A stretch of 64,000 nt of DNA from Pogona vitticeps (GCF_051106095.1 NC_135785.1:104160501-104224500); one strand, 5' to 3'. Shown: positions 20,118 to 61,620, numbered from the stretch's first letter. The notes: a model not told the origin generated them from the sequence alone. Numbers and translations: made by a program.

Positions 20118-20262
20118 AATCATGAGGTGCCTTAAAGACTAACAGGTCTTAGCTGGCATAACCATTTGTGGGCTGCAACCTACTTCACTGCATGATCTAA
20201 TGAAATAGCCTGTCGTCCATGAAGGCATATGCCAAATAAAACTTGGTAGACTTTTAAGGTGT
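20118..20262. repeat. interspersed repeat of the 'ccttaaagactaaca' family
   Basis: One end reads 'gaggtgccttaaagactaac' and the other 'cttggtagacttttaaggtg'. They are inverted copies around 'ctacttcactgcatgatcta'. Related pieces occur at 55225 and 62375. I know the motif as a sauropsid interspersed repeat but cannot name the family with confidence. Confidence 0.45.
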
Positions 20263-21814
20263 TACTGGTTACTTTGTTGTGGTTTCTAGACAATCCTTTG
20301 TTCTCCGAGTGTACAAAGAAATGCAAACACAAATAAAAATAAATCAAAAGGCAGTAAGAAAAAGAAAGCAAGCTTTTTTTCTCCTTGTCTGTAGGATTTA
20401 TTCATCATTCTTCTACATAAAAACACCCAAAGCAATTTGCAATTTTTAAAAAGCCAATTAAAAAACTAATTAGAAAGCTGCTAACATTAAACAAACCTCA
20501 GCAACAGAACAGGCAACAGAAGAGAAGAAAGTTGAAAACATGACATTTCTTCACCATGATGACTGTAGAAGCTCCTGGCTTTTGAGTTTGCTTTGCATGT
20601 GCACACACATACACACACTCCCTTTATGTGGTTGTTTCTTTATTCAGACCAGAGTGTTGTGCAATTTAAAATTATGGATGTATATGAAATATAGGAAATA
20701 ATTTAAAAGCAAATTAAAATGTTAGAGATTATTATCATTTGTGACCCTTAAAGTATAAATGTTTCTCATCAGCAAGTTGGCAGGGCAACGTTTCTGGAAG
20801 TGGAAGAACGGCCAGCTGTGTGCCATTGGCAAGGGGATGTCCAAGTGTACTTCTCATGCTTTTCGCTCTTTGATGAGTGAATTGTCCCCTCTATGTGATT
20901 TATGTGGCATAATTTATTTGATTAAAGACAGTTGTGTACCTTCATGCCATAGAACTGCACATATATTGAATGTAGTCTTGGACGAAAGGTTGAAATTCTC
21001 ATCAATATCCTATCACTGGACTCTTGAACTTTCTAGAAATATTGCTTGCTTTAGCAAGTGGTTTTGCAACCCATGCATTCTGAAAGGTGTTCAGGGCACT
21101 GTGAATGAGGTTTTCCCTGCAGCAGTTCAAGTGAGGTAGGTTAAGCTGAGAGATACTCACCAAACGTCCAGTGGCACTCAGTAAGCGTCACCCCCACAAC
21201 AGGGCTTCCTGGCCAAATGTAGCACTATAATACAGTACTGTACTATACCACATTAATAAGCTTGGCTAAGATTACTATTTCAGAGCTTCTGTCCAAAGTG
21301 GGTAACCCAAGGGCTTTCCTTGATCATGTAGCAACACCCATTTCAGACATTATTGTCCTTCTTGATCCCTAAAAATGGCAATTTCATCAGACTTTACCTT
21401 TTAAGTATCAAAATTATGTGTAATAGTGGAAAGTTCTTGTTAGCTGTAAGCCAATCCTTGAAAATTAAACACATAATTTTCCAAATGTCCCTGTGCTTAT
21501 TTTCTGTTGTGACATGTTTATTTGTTTTACACATACATCTGGAGGGCAACATGGGAATGCATTTATTAAAAACATTCCGCAGGACATGAAAATGTTCAGA
21601 CCTTAATGCTTCGAGGAGAGAGAAGAAATTTATTGGTGAGTGGCAGCTGGGTTAAGGTCATAGTTTAGTAAGTTCAGATACTACATGCAGTGGATTGGTC
21701 CAAGGCACTGTGCTTCCTGACGCAGATCAGCAAAACATACCTCCAGTCTGCTACAGTCAGGATCAGGGGGGCAAAATTCTCAAAAATTCTCTTTCATGGC
21801 CATGATCTAATGGT

Positions 21815-21886
21815 TGTTGTAGATTTTTCAGCCTGTTTGGCCATGCTCTTCAGAACACGGCCAAACAGCCCGAAAAACCTACAACA
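21815..21886. repeat. 31-bp-arm hairpin with 10-base loop
   Basis: Arms at 21815-21845 and 21856-21886 are reverse complements with four mismatches (one arm ends 'cccgaaaaacctacaaca'). It looks like a fragment of a larger inverted-repeat element, possibly Penelope-related. That origin is an inference from motif memory. Confidence 0.6.
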
Positions 21887-22639
21887 TTCAAAGGAAAAAA
21901 AAATTTTTTTCTTCATGATGGCTTCACAATTGAATGGCTTTACTGCCTGAAAAATGGTAATATGAAGAGGAAAGTGGAATGGTATAAAAGAATGCATAGA
22001 TATAAGAGCTGCAGGGGAATGATTAATTTTAATTTTAAAAGAAGCATTTACTGGAAAATCAAATGTATCCAGTGGAAACAATACTACTGATGAAAAATCA
22101 TGAGCGCTGGTCTGACTTGGCATGTATTTGAAGGCGAACTTTGGCCTCCATGTGACATTGACACATCAGCATAGGGATTTTTCTTTGACAGTTCCAGAGA
22201 CTCTGATCCAATTGGTCCTAGAAATCACTTCAGTCTGAATTTGTGATCTGGAGTTTTTGCTCAGTTCTCTCAGGAGCAGTCCTCTCTTGTTCTCTGTGGA
22301 ATCATGTTGGGAGCACCTGGTTCCATTCCCCATCTGGGGAAGAATGAAGTGTCCACATTTTTCATTTATAGGGAAGAGAATAAAGTAAAATTTTTAGGTA
22401 TCACTCTGGCTACAGTTCAGCGCAAACCGAGGGCCAGAATTCATATTCTGATGAAAACATGGCAGCTGCTATAAATGAAAGGAGGGTCCATAGTTCTTCC
22501 CTTGAAAAGTCTTGTCTGAAATATTTTTCAGCCTGAATCAAAAGTCAAGACATTAGCCTTCCATTCCACATAAAGAATGGATAGGCACCTGAAATTTGAA
22601 TTATAGTGTCAGGATATAATATAATAACATAATAATACT

Positions 22640-23030
22640 GTAAACTTAGAATTGATGCCTTTGAATTGTGATGCTGGAGGAGGCTCTTGAGAGTCCCCTG
22701 GACTGCAAGGAGAATAAACCTATCCATTCTAAAGGAAATCAACCCTGAGTGCTCACTGGAAGGACAGATCCTGAAGTTGAGGCTCCAGTACTTTGGCCAT
22801 CTCATGAGAAGAGAAAGACTCCCTGGAAAAGACCTTGATGTTGGGAAAGTGTGAAGGCAGGAGGGGAAGGGGACGACAGAGGATGAGATGGCTGGACAGT
22901 GTCATCAAAGCAACCAACATGAATTTGACACAACTTCAGGAGGCAGTGGAAGACAGGAGGGCCTGGTGTGCTCCAGTCCATGGGGTCACGAAGAGTCGGA
23001 TACGACTAAACGACGACAAAACTTAGAATT
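22640..23030 (+). mobile_element. Bov-B (RTE LINE) 3' end, first part of a Bov-B/SINE composite
   Basis: Encodes the C-terminal part of Bov-B ORF2 (MRWLDSVIKATNMNLTQLQ, then EDRRAWCAPVHGVTKSRIRL) and ends in 'gtcggatacgactaaacgac'. It is followed directly by an inverted SINE (23030-23150). The same junction recurs, on the opposite strand, near 38560. Confidence 0.85.
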
Positions 23031-23150
23031 GCAGAGATGGAAAGGTCCCTCTGGACCATCAAGTCCAGCCCCAGTCAAGGAGGCACAACGAGGAATTCCA
23101 GCCTCTGGCTCTGCAGCCAGATTCCTAAACCACTGAGTTATTTATCATCC
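23030..23150 (-). mobile_element. tRNA-headed SINE with CR1-like tail, joined to Bov-B
   Basis: Minus strand reads a tRNA-like head ('taactcagtggtttaggaat', B-box-like 'ggaattcctcgttg') and a 'ggctggacttgatggtccag' body running into 'ccatctctgcaattctaag', like the CR1 3' end. It abuts the Bov-B tail with no spacer. Confidence 0.7.
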
Positions 23151-23889
23151 TCCCAATTCTAATTTTAGAATTTCTTTCTCCCAACATCATACCGCCACTC
23201 GTTGTTCTCTAGCCTTTGGTTCTGGAGGTGACTCCCTCACTTTGCTTAATGGCAGAGCTGGCCATTCGTACATTTATGGCCTGAAATCTACATTTCCCTC
23301 ATGCTCTGACAACAGCATTTTTAGCATATAAAAAGCCACTTTAGTGTTGCAACATGTTAATGCAAATTGAAATCGACCACTGCAGCAATAATAGACAGTA
23401 GTGAAGACTAGTGAACCAGCAGCATGTAAAATATGCATTGAGGGTCAGCCTATACCTATGCTGGTGGCAAGGCTGCTACGACAGATACAGAATTGCTGTT
23501 TATGTGACTGGGGATACCCAACATGGGTTATGTCAAACTAGGGGTACTCAAAGATTTTGTTCGCTGTATGTGTTCAAGTGTACCAGCCAGAACCATGCCA
23601 CCTAAGCTGAGCAGAGAACACATAGATTCCCAAAAAGTTGAACTTCTCTAAAAATTTTCTGTGCTGGTCACAAAGTGTATAGTTAGGTGGCTATTTTAGA
23701 ATAAAGTGATTTAAGAAATGTACACTGAGAGAAAATAGTTTAGAACTGCACAAATGTGAGACAAGAGCTGAATTCAAATGGTAAGTTGCAGCCAGAGCAA
23801 ACCCATTGAATCCATAGGGGTTTGGTGAGTCAGTTCCATAAATTCATGTGATTCAATAGGCCTACTCCAGTTGCAACTTATTACTGAAT

Positions 23890-24330
23890 TTTAGCCAATA
23901 TTGTAGAAGAATAGAGTAGGAAGAGACTCCAAAGTTTCCATCTCTCCCCCCACAGACTAATGCAGGAAATCCAAAAGTAAAGCATCCCTGACAGATGACT
24001 GACCAAACTCTATCAAAGAGGAGTCTCTCATTTTTAGAGACAGTCCATTTGAACAGCTCTTCCTGTAGTTTAGTTGAAGTCTCCTATTCGTAACTTCCAG
24101 ACATTGTTTCTTTCTGGACCTACAAAAGGGAATCATGATTCATTTTCCACGTGATGGCTCTTCAGCTAAGTGAAGATGGCTTTTATATTCCTTCTCAATA
24201 TTCTCTTTTCCAAGGCTAGGTTTCCAGACACATGATCATTGTGGCCTTTCTCCAGACATGTTCTAGCTTATCAATGTGTTTCTTTAGTAAGATTTGACTG
24301 AAGCAGAATGGAGTGATACTGTAACTTCCC
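23890..24330 (-). mobile_element. CR1-type LINE 3' region
   Basis: Read on the minus strand, the segment carries CR1 tail-proximal motifs: 'cattgataagctagaacatg' with 'tctggagaaagg', and the 'gaagagctgttcaaatggac' region. Its 3' end is near 'gagtctcttcctactctatt'. It is diverged. Confidence 0.6.
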
Positions 24331-24816
24331 TTGGTTTGGATACCATATGCTGATACATCCTGAAATTTCATTTGTTTCAGTCCACCACTCTCCCTCTTTG
24401 TTTGCTTTTATAAATGTGTCCATTTCTGTCTGTCTACTAGGGCTGGACAGGAGCCCCCATTTATAGTTTGTGCCTGAATAAAGGGCACATAAATTGGGGC
24501 TGTGATGCCCTGTGACTTTTTGCTGACCTTCTGAATCAGTTCTTGCCTGGGTCTGGAGTACGTGAGTATTTCTGATTCTCCATGACAATCCCATTCTTCT
24601 GAATGGGGAAAATGGAAACTACAGGGCAAGTTCATAGATGGAATGATGCAAGCCGATGGAAGAAAGCAGTGACTGTCTGTGGAGCTAGGACCCTCTGTTT
24701 TATTTTTATTTTTGTCCCTTTTGCCAGCTTTCAGGAGAAGCCCTCTCAGATTCTTAAGGCAGTCATTGTCAAGGGAAAATAAGGGACTTTGAAATGGCAA
24801 GGGGTAGTGTCATTTT

Positions 24817-25165
24817 TCTGAAGAGAAGTGGTGGCTCTGAGGGTTAAACCGCAGAAGCCTTTGTGTACTGCAAGGTCAGAAGAGCCGTCGTAAGATCGAA
24901 TCCATGCAACAAAGTGAGCTCCTGTCGCTTGTCCCAGCTCCTGACAACCTAGCAGTTCAAAAGCATGTAAATGTGAGTCGATAAATAGGTACCACCACAG
25001 TGGGAAGGTAATGGCATTCCGTGTCTAGTTGCGCTGGCCACATGACCATGGAAATGGTCTACAGACAAAAAAAATGGCTCTACGGCTTGGAGACAGGGAT
25101 GAGCACTGCACCCTAGAGCTGGACACAACTGGACTAAATGTCAAGGGGAACCTTTACCTTTACCT
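24817..25165 (+). mobile_element. Sauria-type SINE, full-length, with target-site duplication
   Basis: The tRNA-like head ('gtggctctgagggttaaacc', B-box 'aagatcgaatcc'), the central domain ending 'ctggacacaactggactaaa' and the Bov-B-like tail 'ggggaacctttacctttacc' are all present. The perfect 12-bp direct repeat tagtgtcatttt flanks it at 24805-24816 and 25166-25177. Confidence 0.9.
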
Positions 25166-25177
25166 TAGTGTCATTTT

Positions 25178-26231
25178 AATGCCTTTTTGAAAAGCAATGC
25201 AGTGATCTCCCATTTCCATTCGTTCTCTCAGCCCCCACCCTTCCTGTTCCCTGTACGTGTAGCAATGCAACTTTAATGGATTACCGGTAACTAATGACTT
25301 TGCATCAGGACAGGAAAGGCAAATCAGACAGTACAATTTTATAGTCAATGGGACTGCATCCTCTACTAAAATGGAGGGTAAAAAACAGGCCCCGCAGCAG
25401 ATAGCATTGCCCTCTAACATCTCCCACCTCCCTCATCCCATGCCCTTGTTGCCTGAGGCACCCATCAATCTCTTTTTCTCTGTGCCAAATGGTACAATAA
25501 CAGGATTTCTACAACAAGAAATACTATGTGATCTCAAATATTTGAGCAGTATTTAGGCTAGAAGGTTTTAGCAGAATCTAGGTTTCCTAGAAACAATATT
25601 TTTGGGCACAGTATACTCCCCAGATTGAATATAACTACAGTAAATAAGAAGAGCATACATCAGAAGATCGGAATTGAGTAGTGGGTGCATTGTACAGGTT
25701 TTATTACAAAAAAGAAAACATTTGGACCACAATTTTATTGGTAAAGAATAATTGTATTCCATGAAAAAAAAATTCATGTGTATTAAAAACGGGTTCACTT
25801 CAATTATTTTATAACAGCTAACAAATACATTGTTTCTTAATACATGGTTTCTTAAATATATTTCTTAGAGTTGCCACTTTTTAACATGACACATTCAGAG
25901 CAGTCCTGTCAATGGAGCAATAGACTTCCTATACAAGAGGGGGAAGGATGAAATATCAGTTTATATGCACTAAGTGAAAAGGATGGGCTTGTGAGCATGG
26001 AGTCACTTCTTGCCACATGGCTTCAACAATTTGAAATTATTAAAATGCATTGGAAAAGAGCTCATCCATGGTAATTGTAACTCCTGGACCAAAGATGGGG
26101 AACATGTGGCTGAACATAATCTCTCATCAACCATAACCAGAGTTACTAGTAGTGAATGATTAATAGAACTCTTCTTATCTGAGAACCACACGTCTCCAGT
26201 CCCTCTCCTGCAAGGAAATTGTAAAGGATGT
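25178..26231. other. intergenic, nothing firmly recognised
   Basis: AT-rich sequence with one probable fragment of the hAT-like small element near 26075-26150 ('gtaattgtaactcctgga', 'catcaaccataaccagag'). No gene seen. Confidence 0.35.
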
Positions 26232-26654
26232 TGTAACAGGCAGCTCTGACCTTACCTATCCGTCACAATTGGGCAGTGAATCATCAGCCAATGGGGTGAG
26301 GGAGGGTGGGGCTGAAGAGGGAGGAGCTGGAGGAAAAAGGGTTTGAAGAGAGTGTGAGGGATCAGATCTGGAGTGTGAAAGAGAAAGAGCTTGTTTAGAA
26401 GCCTGTGGGCCTAAGTCGTCAGTGAGAGAAAGTTTGTGATTGATTAAATAAGAAACAGTGATTGAAATCATGATTAGCTACTTGTGATTTTCATATTTTA
26501 TTTTGTTATTTCAATAAACCTGTTTTGTTTTGAAGGAAACCTTTGTCCTTCTTAAACAGTCATTATAAATGGTGGCAGCGAGTGTGAAGTGGTGTGGTGG
26601 GCATTCTGAGAGGCCTGAGTTGGGGGTGACATCAGAGTGGCCTGCTACGTAACA
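26232..26654 (+). mobile_element. solo LTR (fossil LTR retroelement)
   Basis: A 423-bp segment starting TGTAACA and ending GTAACA, flanked on both sides by the 5-bp direct repeat gatgt (26227-26231 and 26655-26659). It contains an AATAAA polyadenylation motif at 26513 followed by a T-rich stretch, as expected inside an LTR. No internal coding region accompanies it. The family cannot be named from sequence alone. It appears old. Confidence 0.65.
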
Positions 26655-26688
26655 GATGTGCACAAAACAACAAAATGCACATGTTGTA

Positions 26689-27030
26689 CAGTGGTGCCTC
26701 GCATAGCGAGGTTAATCCGTTCCGGATTAACCTTCGCTATGCGAAAACATCGCTGTACGGGGCAGGAAAAGCCTATTGGAACGCATTAAACTTAGTTTAA
26801 TGCGTTCCAATAGGCGCCAAAACTTACCCCTCCAGCAATGTTTTCGCTGGTCCAGCGGCCATTTTGGAGCCGCCGAACAGCTGTTCGGCGGCTCCAAAAT
26901 GGCCGCCGGACGCCCCAATCGTCGCAAAGCGAGTGCGGCGATTGGGGCAGCTCCGTATAGCGATCCCCAAAAAGGGATCGCTATACGGATTCTTCGTTAT
27001 ACGGTGCGCTCGTTAAGTGAGGCACCACTG
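26689..27030. mobile_element. TA-flanked MITE, family A, built of five consecutive hairpins
   Basis: Ends CAGTGGTGCCTCG and GAGGCACCACTG are inverted repeats flanked by TA on both sides, as in Tc1/mariner-derived MITEs. The 342-bp interior has five long palindromes in a row: 26701-26742, 26771-26815, 26855-26906 (a perfect 52-bp palindrome without spacer), 26912-26948 and 26953-26988. It has no coding capacity. A diverged relative, 413 bp, is at 51215-51627. Confidence 0.9.
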
Positions 27031-28084
27031 TATTTATAAAATGTATATGTTGTTGAAGTTGCTGAAGCTTCTTCATCATCATTGTCTTCTTCCAGCACCC
27101 TCAGTTTTCTCCCTCAAATACATCATTGAAAAAGTGAATGCCTGGAAAGCTTAAATTCAAGGAGTGAAATTTTGATTTCACAAAATTATAGCCCTACACT
27201 CTGTCCAATACCTATTGTCTAAACGTGGAGAGGAAGTAAATTGTACAAGCACCTCCCCATTCTTGCAATGGTTACTGGTTCTGCAACAGGAAGCCTGCTG
27301 GAGCAAGGGGGACAACTGGATGATTTTTCTTCCACTCCACATTTAGGCAAGAGAATTGTAGCCTCTGTGTCTCTAATAAATTTTCTATCCACAGTATTTC
27401 TTAAAAAAAAACATAAACAACCTCTCTATATTGTGAGCAATGGTAACCCTAGAGCTATATGAATCTTGTTCTTCTTTATGGGAATAATACTTAGTGAAAA
27501 GAAAACAGCTGTACAATTGTCACAATTTTTTGGTTATAATGAGAAGTATTTTAGAGGATTTCGAAATCAAAGGGAGATGCTGTGTTATTTATAAATTATT
27601 ACATGAAGTGGACATAATGTAATGTGGTCATAATATAAATAAGATATGTGCTGATTATCTGCGGTTACACGCACATGGTTCTAAGAGGGTTCCAATCTGA
27701 TTAGCTTACCCATCCAGATGTTATAAACTTGCATGATACAGCACAGCTGTTTCTCATGTCTTTGGGCCATACTTTATGTCGATGTCAGGTTATGTTGAAC
27801 TTTTCTAGAGATCTGGGCCTTGGGATAAGACTATAATCCAAAGCACACCTACAGCTAATACATTTGACAGAGCTTTTATGAAGGAACAGAAGTGTACACA
27901 TGCTCATACGTGGATTTAAATATTCTTTCAAAGAATGAAACTGACCAAATAAAATGGAGGAATAATTTCTTCTCTGATCAAAACAACATTTGCTTCCCTC
28001 AAGCATCACAATATAAAAATTTATCCCACTCGATAAAGAGCTAAACATCAGCCACATCATTTTGCTTTGGTGCCAATCTCCGCT
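27031..28084. other. intergenic, nothing recognised
   Basis: AT-rich. No gene, RNA or repeat could be supported. Confidence 0.4.
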
Positions 28085-28345
28085 TAAAGTCGGAAAGCTT
28101 GCCTCCTCCCTTGTGTGCCTGCCTGGAACTTAGGATCCTCAGCAGAGGCCCAGTTGTAGGTTCTGTCATTCCAAGAAGCTGGATTGGTGAGTACACGGGT
28201 CAAATTTTTATCTGTAGCAACCCTTCAATTGTAGACCTGCTGCCCGAGGAAAGCTGGGCTGGCTTCAACCTTGTTGAGCAGCTGAGAAGTTACTGTTTTG
28301 TAACTGGCATGTGGTTAACATTAAATAAATATAGCAAGTAAAAAC
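28085..28345 (+). mobile_element. LINE 3' fragment (CR1/L2-like)
   Basis: The order 'ggttctgtcattccaagaag', 'gattggtgagtacacggg', 'gtagacctgctgcccgagga' followed by an AAATAAAT-type end resembles the 3' part of CR1/L2-like LINEs. It is weak and diverged. Confidence 0.45.
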
Positions 28346-30831
28346 CCAAACTAATAATATAATGTAAAAGGTTTTTAAATAATTTTAAAATCATTTAAAA
28401 TCTTTACTTCTATACATTATCTGTCCTTATTTACATTTGTTTGGGAGCCCTTGTAAGCACATGAATGAGAAATAAATGTTATATAACCGAATAATAGTAA
28501 AAATAGTGAGAGCTGGGTGCCACAGCTGGAGATCTGCAGTTTAGTCTAGGTAATGTGCACACTGAGCTGAATTTCCATGAACATCTGGTTTTACTGGCAA
28601 CGGTGCTTAATATATGTAGGTTGCTATTGTAATGAAGACTAAGTAACAAGGAGCTTTTCGGCCATGTATGAACAGCCAAAGCTTTTTCCACCCCCATGTT
28701 GTACTCTGTGGGTACCATATTTGTGGGTCAAAAATTTCAGTAAACACACAATACCCATATTGTTAGGTAAAGTAGGGTACATTTTGCAGAAGAAAGGCAT
28801 CACACAGAGACAACATTTGTAAGTAGGGAATACCTTATAATCCCATTTCTCTTTTTTTAAATGCATGTATATAATTATACAGTACTACCACCAATATTCT
28901 ACATGCCAAGATTTTAAACTGTGATGCTAATTAAGATTGCCAACGGGGTTGAATGGGAGATTGCTGCTTTTCCCCCTTATTCAAACACTTTTATTCTTCA
29001 TTTCTGACCTCGCATTTCCTGTGCAACTATCCCATTTGTAGGTATTTAGTATAATGGGGTCTTTCATGTTGTTTTTGTCTAATGCCTTAAGCTTTTCTCT
29101 CACTTCAAAGCCCCAGAAATATAGGAAATTGCAAGTTCCAGTGATTAGGATGTTCATGAAGATCATAAGCCATTGTTTTGCTGGTAGGTAAGGAGCAATT
29201 CTATTGTTCACAAAGACAGAGAACCCAATTTCCCCCTCCTTTTAAAACATCTTATGCCATTGATCTGAAGGAATGAGGCTTGCAGCAGGGAAACATCCTG
29301 CACGGAATAATACTGAGGATGTGGGTCAATACACTCTTGTCTTTGACCATAATACTGTGTATGCTATTTTTTTGAGGGCTTCTCTATCAGAGACAGCCAA
29401 AAATGGTTTAGAGTACTAAGCTGTGTCCCTAGAATATAGTTTTTGACAAAACAGGGAATATTTCTGAGAATGTGCAAAGTTACTTCTGACAGTAATGGGC
29501 AACTACAGTCTGTCTTTCCCCACCCCTTAGGCTTATTGTCTCCCCACAATTAGGACTGTAGGAGAAGTTTCTACCATGTGATCTTAGAGAAGCCTGACAG
29601 AGTCTTAAGACCTCTCCCTCAATGCTGGCACTCACTCACCATATTCTTGTGTTCACTCTTCCTGTACCTTTGTGGACAGCAAGCTTTTATCTTTCATTTT
29701 GAACTGTTTGAAGAGTTTGGAGGCCCTGCATAGGAAAGCACAACATAAAGCTACCTACAGGCTCCCAGAAGAAATGAATATGTCAGGCTTGCTTTGATCT
29801 TTGTCTCTAGGGAACTTTAGGGACATTTGCCACTTCATGTCTAGAGATGATGCTATGGGATAAAGACGGATTTAAGTCAGCTAAAATTAATTGCTCCATT
29901 CTACCTACAAAATAACCCCAACGTGCAAAGCTATAGAGCCTAAACAAGCATTGATACCAAGTTTCAGGCATCCAGATTTCATAGTCTTGGAGCTATGATG
30001 GAAACAGGCTCCTACACATGCATTGCCTTCTGTCATATAATCAATGGTTTACAGTACCAGACAAAACTATTGCCTTGCTTTACATGTAGTTCCTAGAAAC
30101 TACATCTCTTCAGCATCAGTCATCCTTTGTACTCTACCTCATCTTTACACTCTGCAGTTTGTATTGTGCCCCTCATTTTTTTTTTTGCTGTGATCCTTCT
30201 TTTTTTTTCTTGCCTTCAAAATCATCACCAGCTTTGGCCAAATTTGATTCCTCATGTTTCACCTGGTGAAGACTATATGAGTAGGTACAGTAACATATTC
30301 TTTCTCAGTTGAATTTAGGGCTGAGTTCTAGTTGGGGGTAGATCAATTTTTAGTGTTTTAAATTCAGGATCCACTAAATGTCATTGGATACAGATTGCCT
30401 GGAGACAAGACAGACATAGGGGTTGTTAGTATTCTTTGATATACCAGAAAGTACCTGGTGTGAAACTCAAGTTTTTAGAATATTTCTAACTGGGCTTTTT
30501 TAAAGAATGGGAAATTCCTTAAACAATTGTCAGAATTGGAATCAACTGACATCTTAGTGCATCAGAGACTTTGCACTTAAAAATCTGGATTGGTAACAGA
30601 TCTGCATCACAGGTTATCATGATGCTATAGGCGAAGCCATTCAACCAGGAAATAGCATGTGTCCTGTCATGCAATCCAAGCTGATGATGTAAAACACTGA
30701 TATGAAATGCTGACAGGTTGTTGGGAGATGGGGAAATAGTATGCAATGCAGAATCACAAATCACATCATGTACCTGAAATAAGCACGTCCACACAAATAC
30801 TTGGCATGCAGCTTCGGAGGAGAAAGATGCA
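28346..30831. other. intergenic, includes expected CDHR1 3' UTR
   Basis: Nothing definite. The CDHR1 3' UTR (minus strand) should occupy part of this. An AATAAA on the minus strand occurs near 28990, but nearer signals are not obvious, so the polyadenylation site is not called. Confidence 0.35.
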
Positions 30832-60745
<29,914 letters not shown>

Positions 60746-60866
60746 CTGTCACAAAACAGAAACACATGTGGTTAAGTCTATAGAATTTTCCATCTCCTTG
60801 AAAAAGAAAGACTTTCCTGGAAAAAAAAAGTAACATGAATGAAGGGCTTTATGCAGTACAATAATA

Positions 60867-61090
60867 ACAACAAATCCATGCCATTAGGTCATATCCTACT
60901 TATGGCAAACTTTTCCAGGGTTTCGAAGGTACAGAGTACTGATAAGTGGTTTGCCATTACTTTTTTTTTATGTGCACAGCCCCAGAGTGCCCTCAGAAGA
61001 AGGGAATGGTAAACTACTTCAGAGTACTTTATACTAGAAAACCCTGAGAAGGATCATCATAACCCAGAATCAACATGATGGCATGTAATT
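60867..61090. repeat. inverted pair of SINE 3' halves
   Basis: 60877-60960 is the SINE tail on the minus strand ('cttttccagggttt'). 60980-61085 is the same half on the plus strand ('gaagggaatggtaaactact', 'ctagaaaaccctgagaagg'). A short T-run separates them. Confidence 0.65.
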
Positions 61091-61208
61091 TTTACTGTGC
61101 AGTATATACAGACCCATTTAATACTTTAATAATTGATTGATGTAAAACCTGTTAGTGATCCTTTGTGGGAGAGTTTCCCATTCTAGGGGGATCATGATAG
61201 GTCTGATA

Positions 61209-61620
61209 CAGTGGAGCCTCGATTTACAGACATCCATACTTACAAAAATTTCGAGTTATGAAAAGCTCTAGATGTAAAATTTTGCTTCGACGTGAGGCCG
61301 GAGCTTCCACTTACGAAAAGAAACAGGCAGGGGAAAGGGCAGGAAATTCAAACCGTTGGTGGTGAAGAGGCTGCTTCTTCTCCCCAATGGTTTGGAAAAG
61401 GGAGGCTCAGCCTCCCAGGCTTCCAACACCACCCTGACTGCTGCGCCGGGTGCCGGTGCTTTGGAAGCCTGGGAAGCCGGCACCCGGTGCGGCAGTTGAG
61501 GCGGATTTAGAGGCGGGGAGGACAGGCAGAGGGCAGTGGGGATGGGAGGCAGAGGGTAGTGGGGACAAGAGGCAGAGGGCAGCGGGATTGGGAGGCAGAG
61601 GGCAGTGGGGATGGTATTTT
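61209..61620. mobile_element. MITE-like element, CAGTGG end, GC-rich, right end not found
   Basis: Starts at TA|CAGTGGAGCCTCGATTTACA, like the ends of families A and C. The interior holds a GC-rich hairpin (around 61442-61490, 'gccgggtgccgg' and 'ccggcacccggtgc') and about four copies of a 23-bp unit ('gggaggcagagggcagtggg') at 61525-61615. The expected right inverted repeat is not recognisable, so the end is approximate. Confidence 0.6.

Larger units (their letters stand above)
17512..22639. other. intergenic between LRIT2 and CDHR1, first part
   Basis: The LRIT2 3' UTR should begin here, but no convincing AATAAA is seen within 2 kb of the stop. Small repeats are listed separately. The 126-codon frame at 20759-21139 matches nothing known to me. 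Confidence 0.4.

Noticed and set aside
20759-21139. 126-codon open frame between the two genes
   Set aside because: Cys/Ser-rich without a known domain pattern; no homolog recalled and no splice context.
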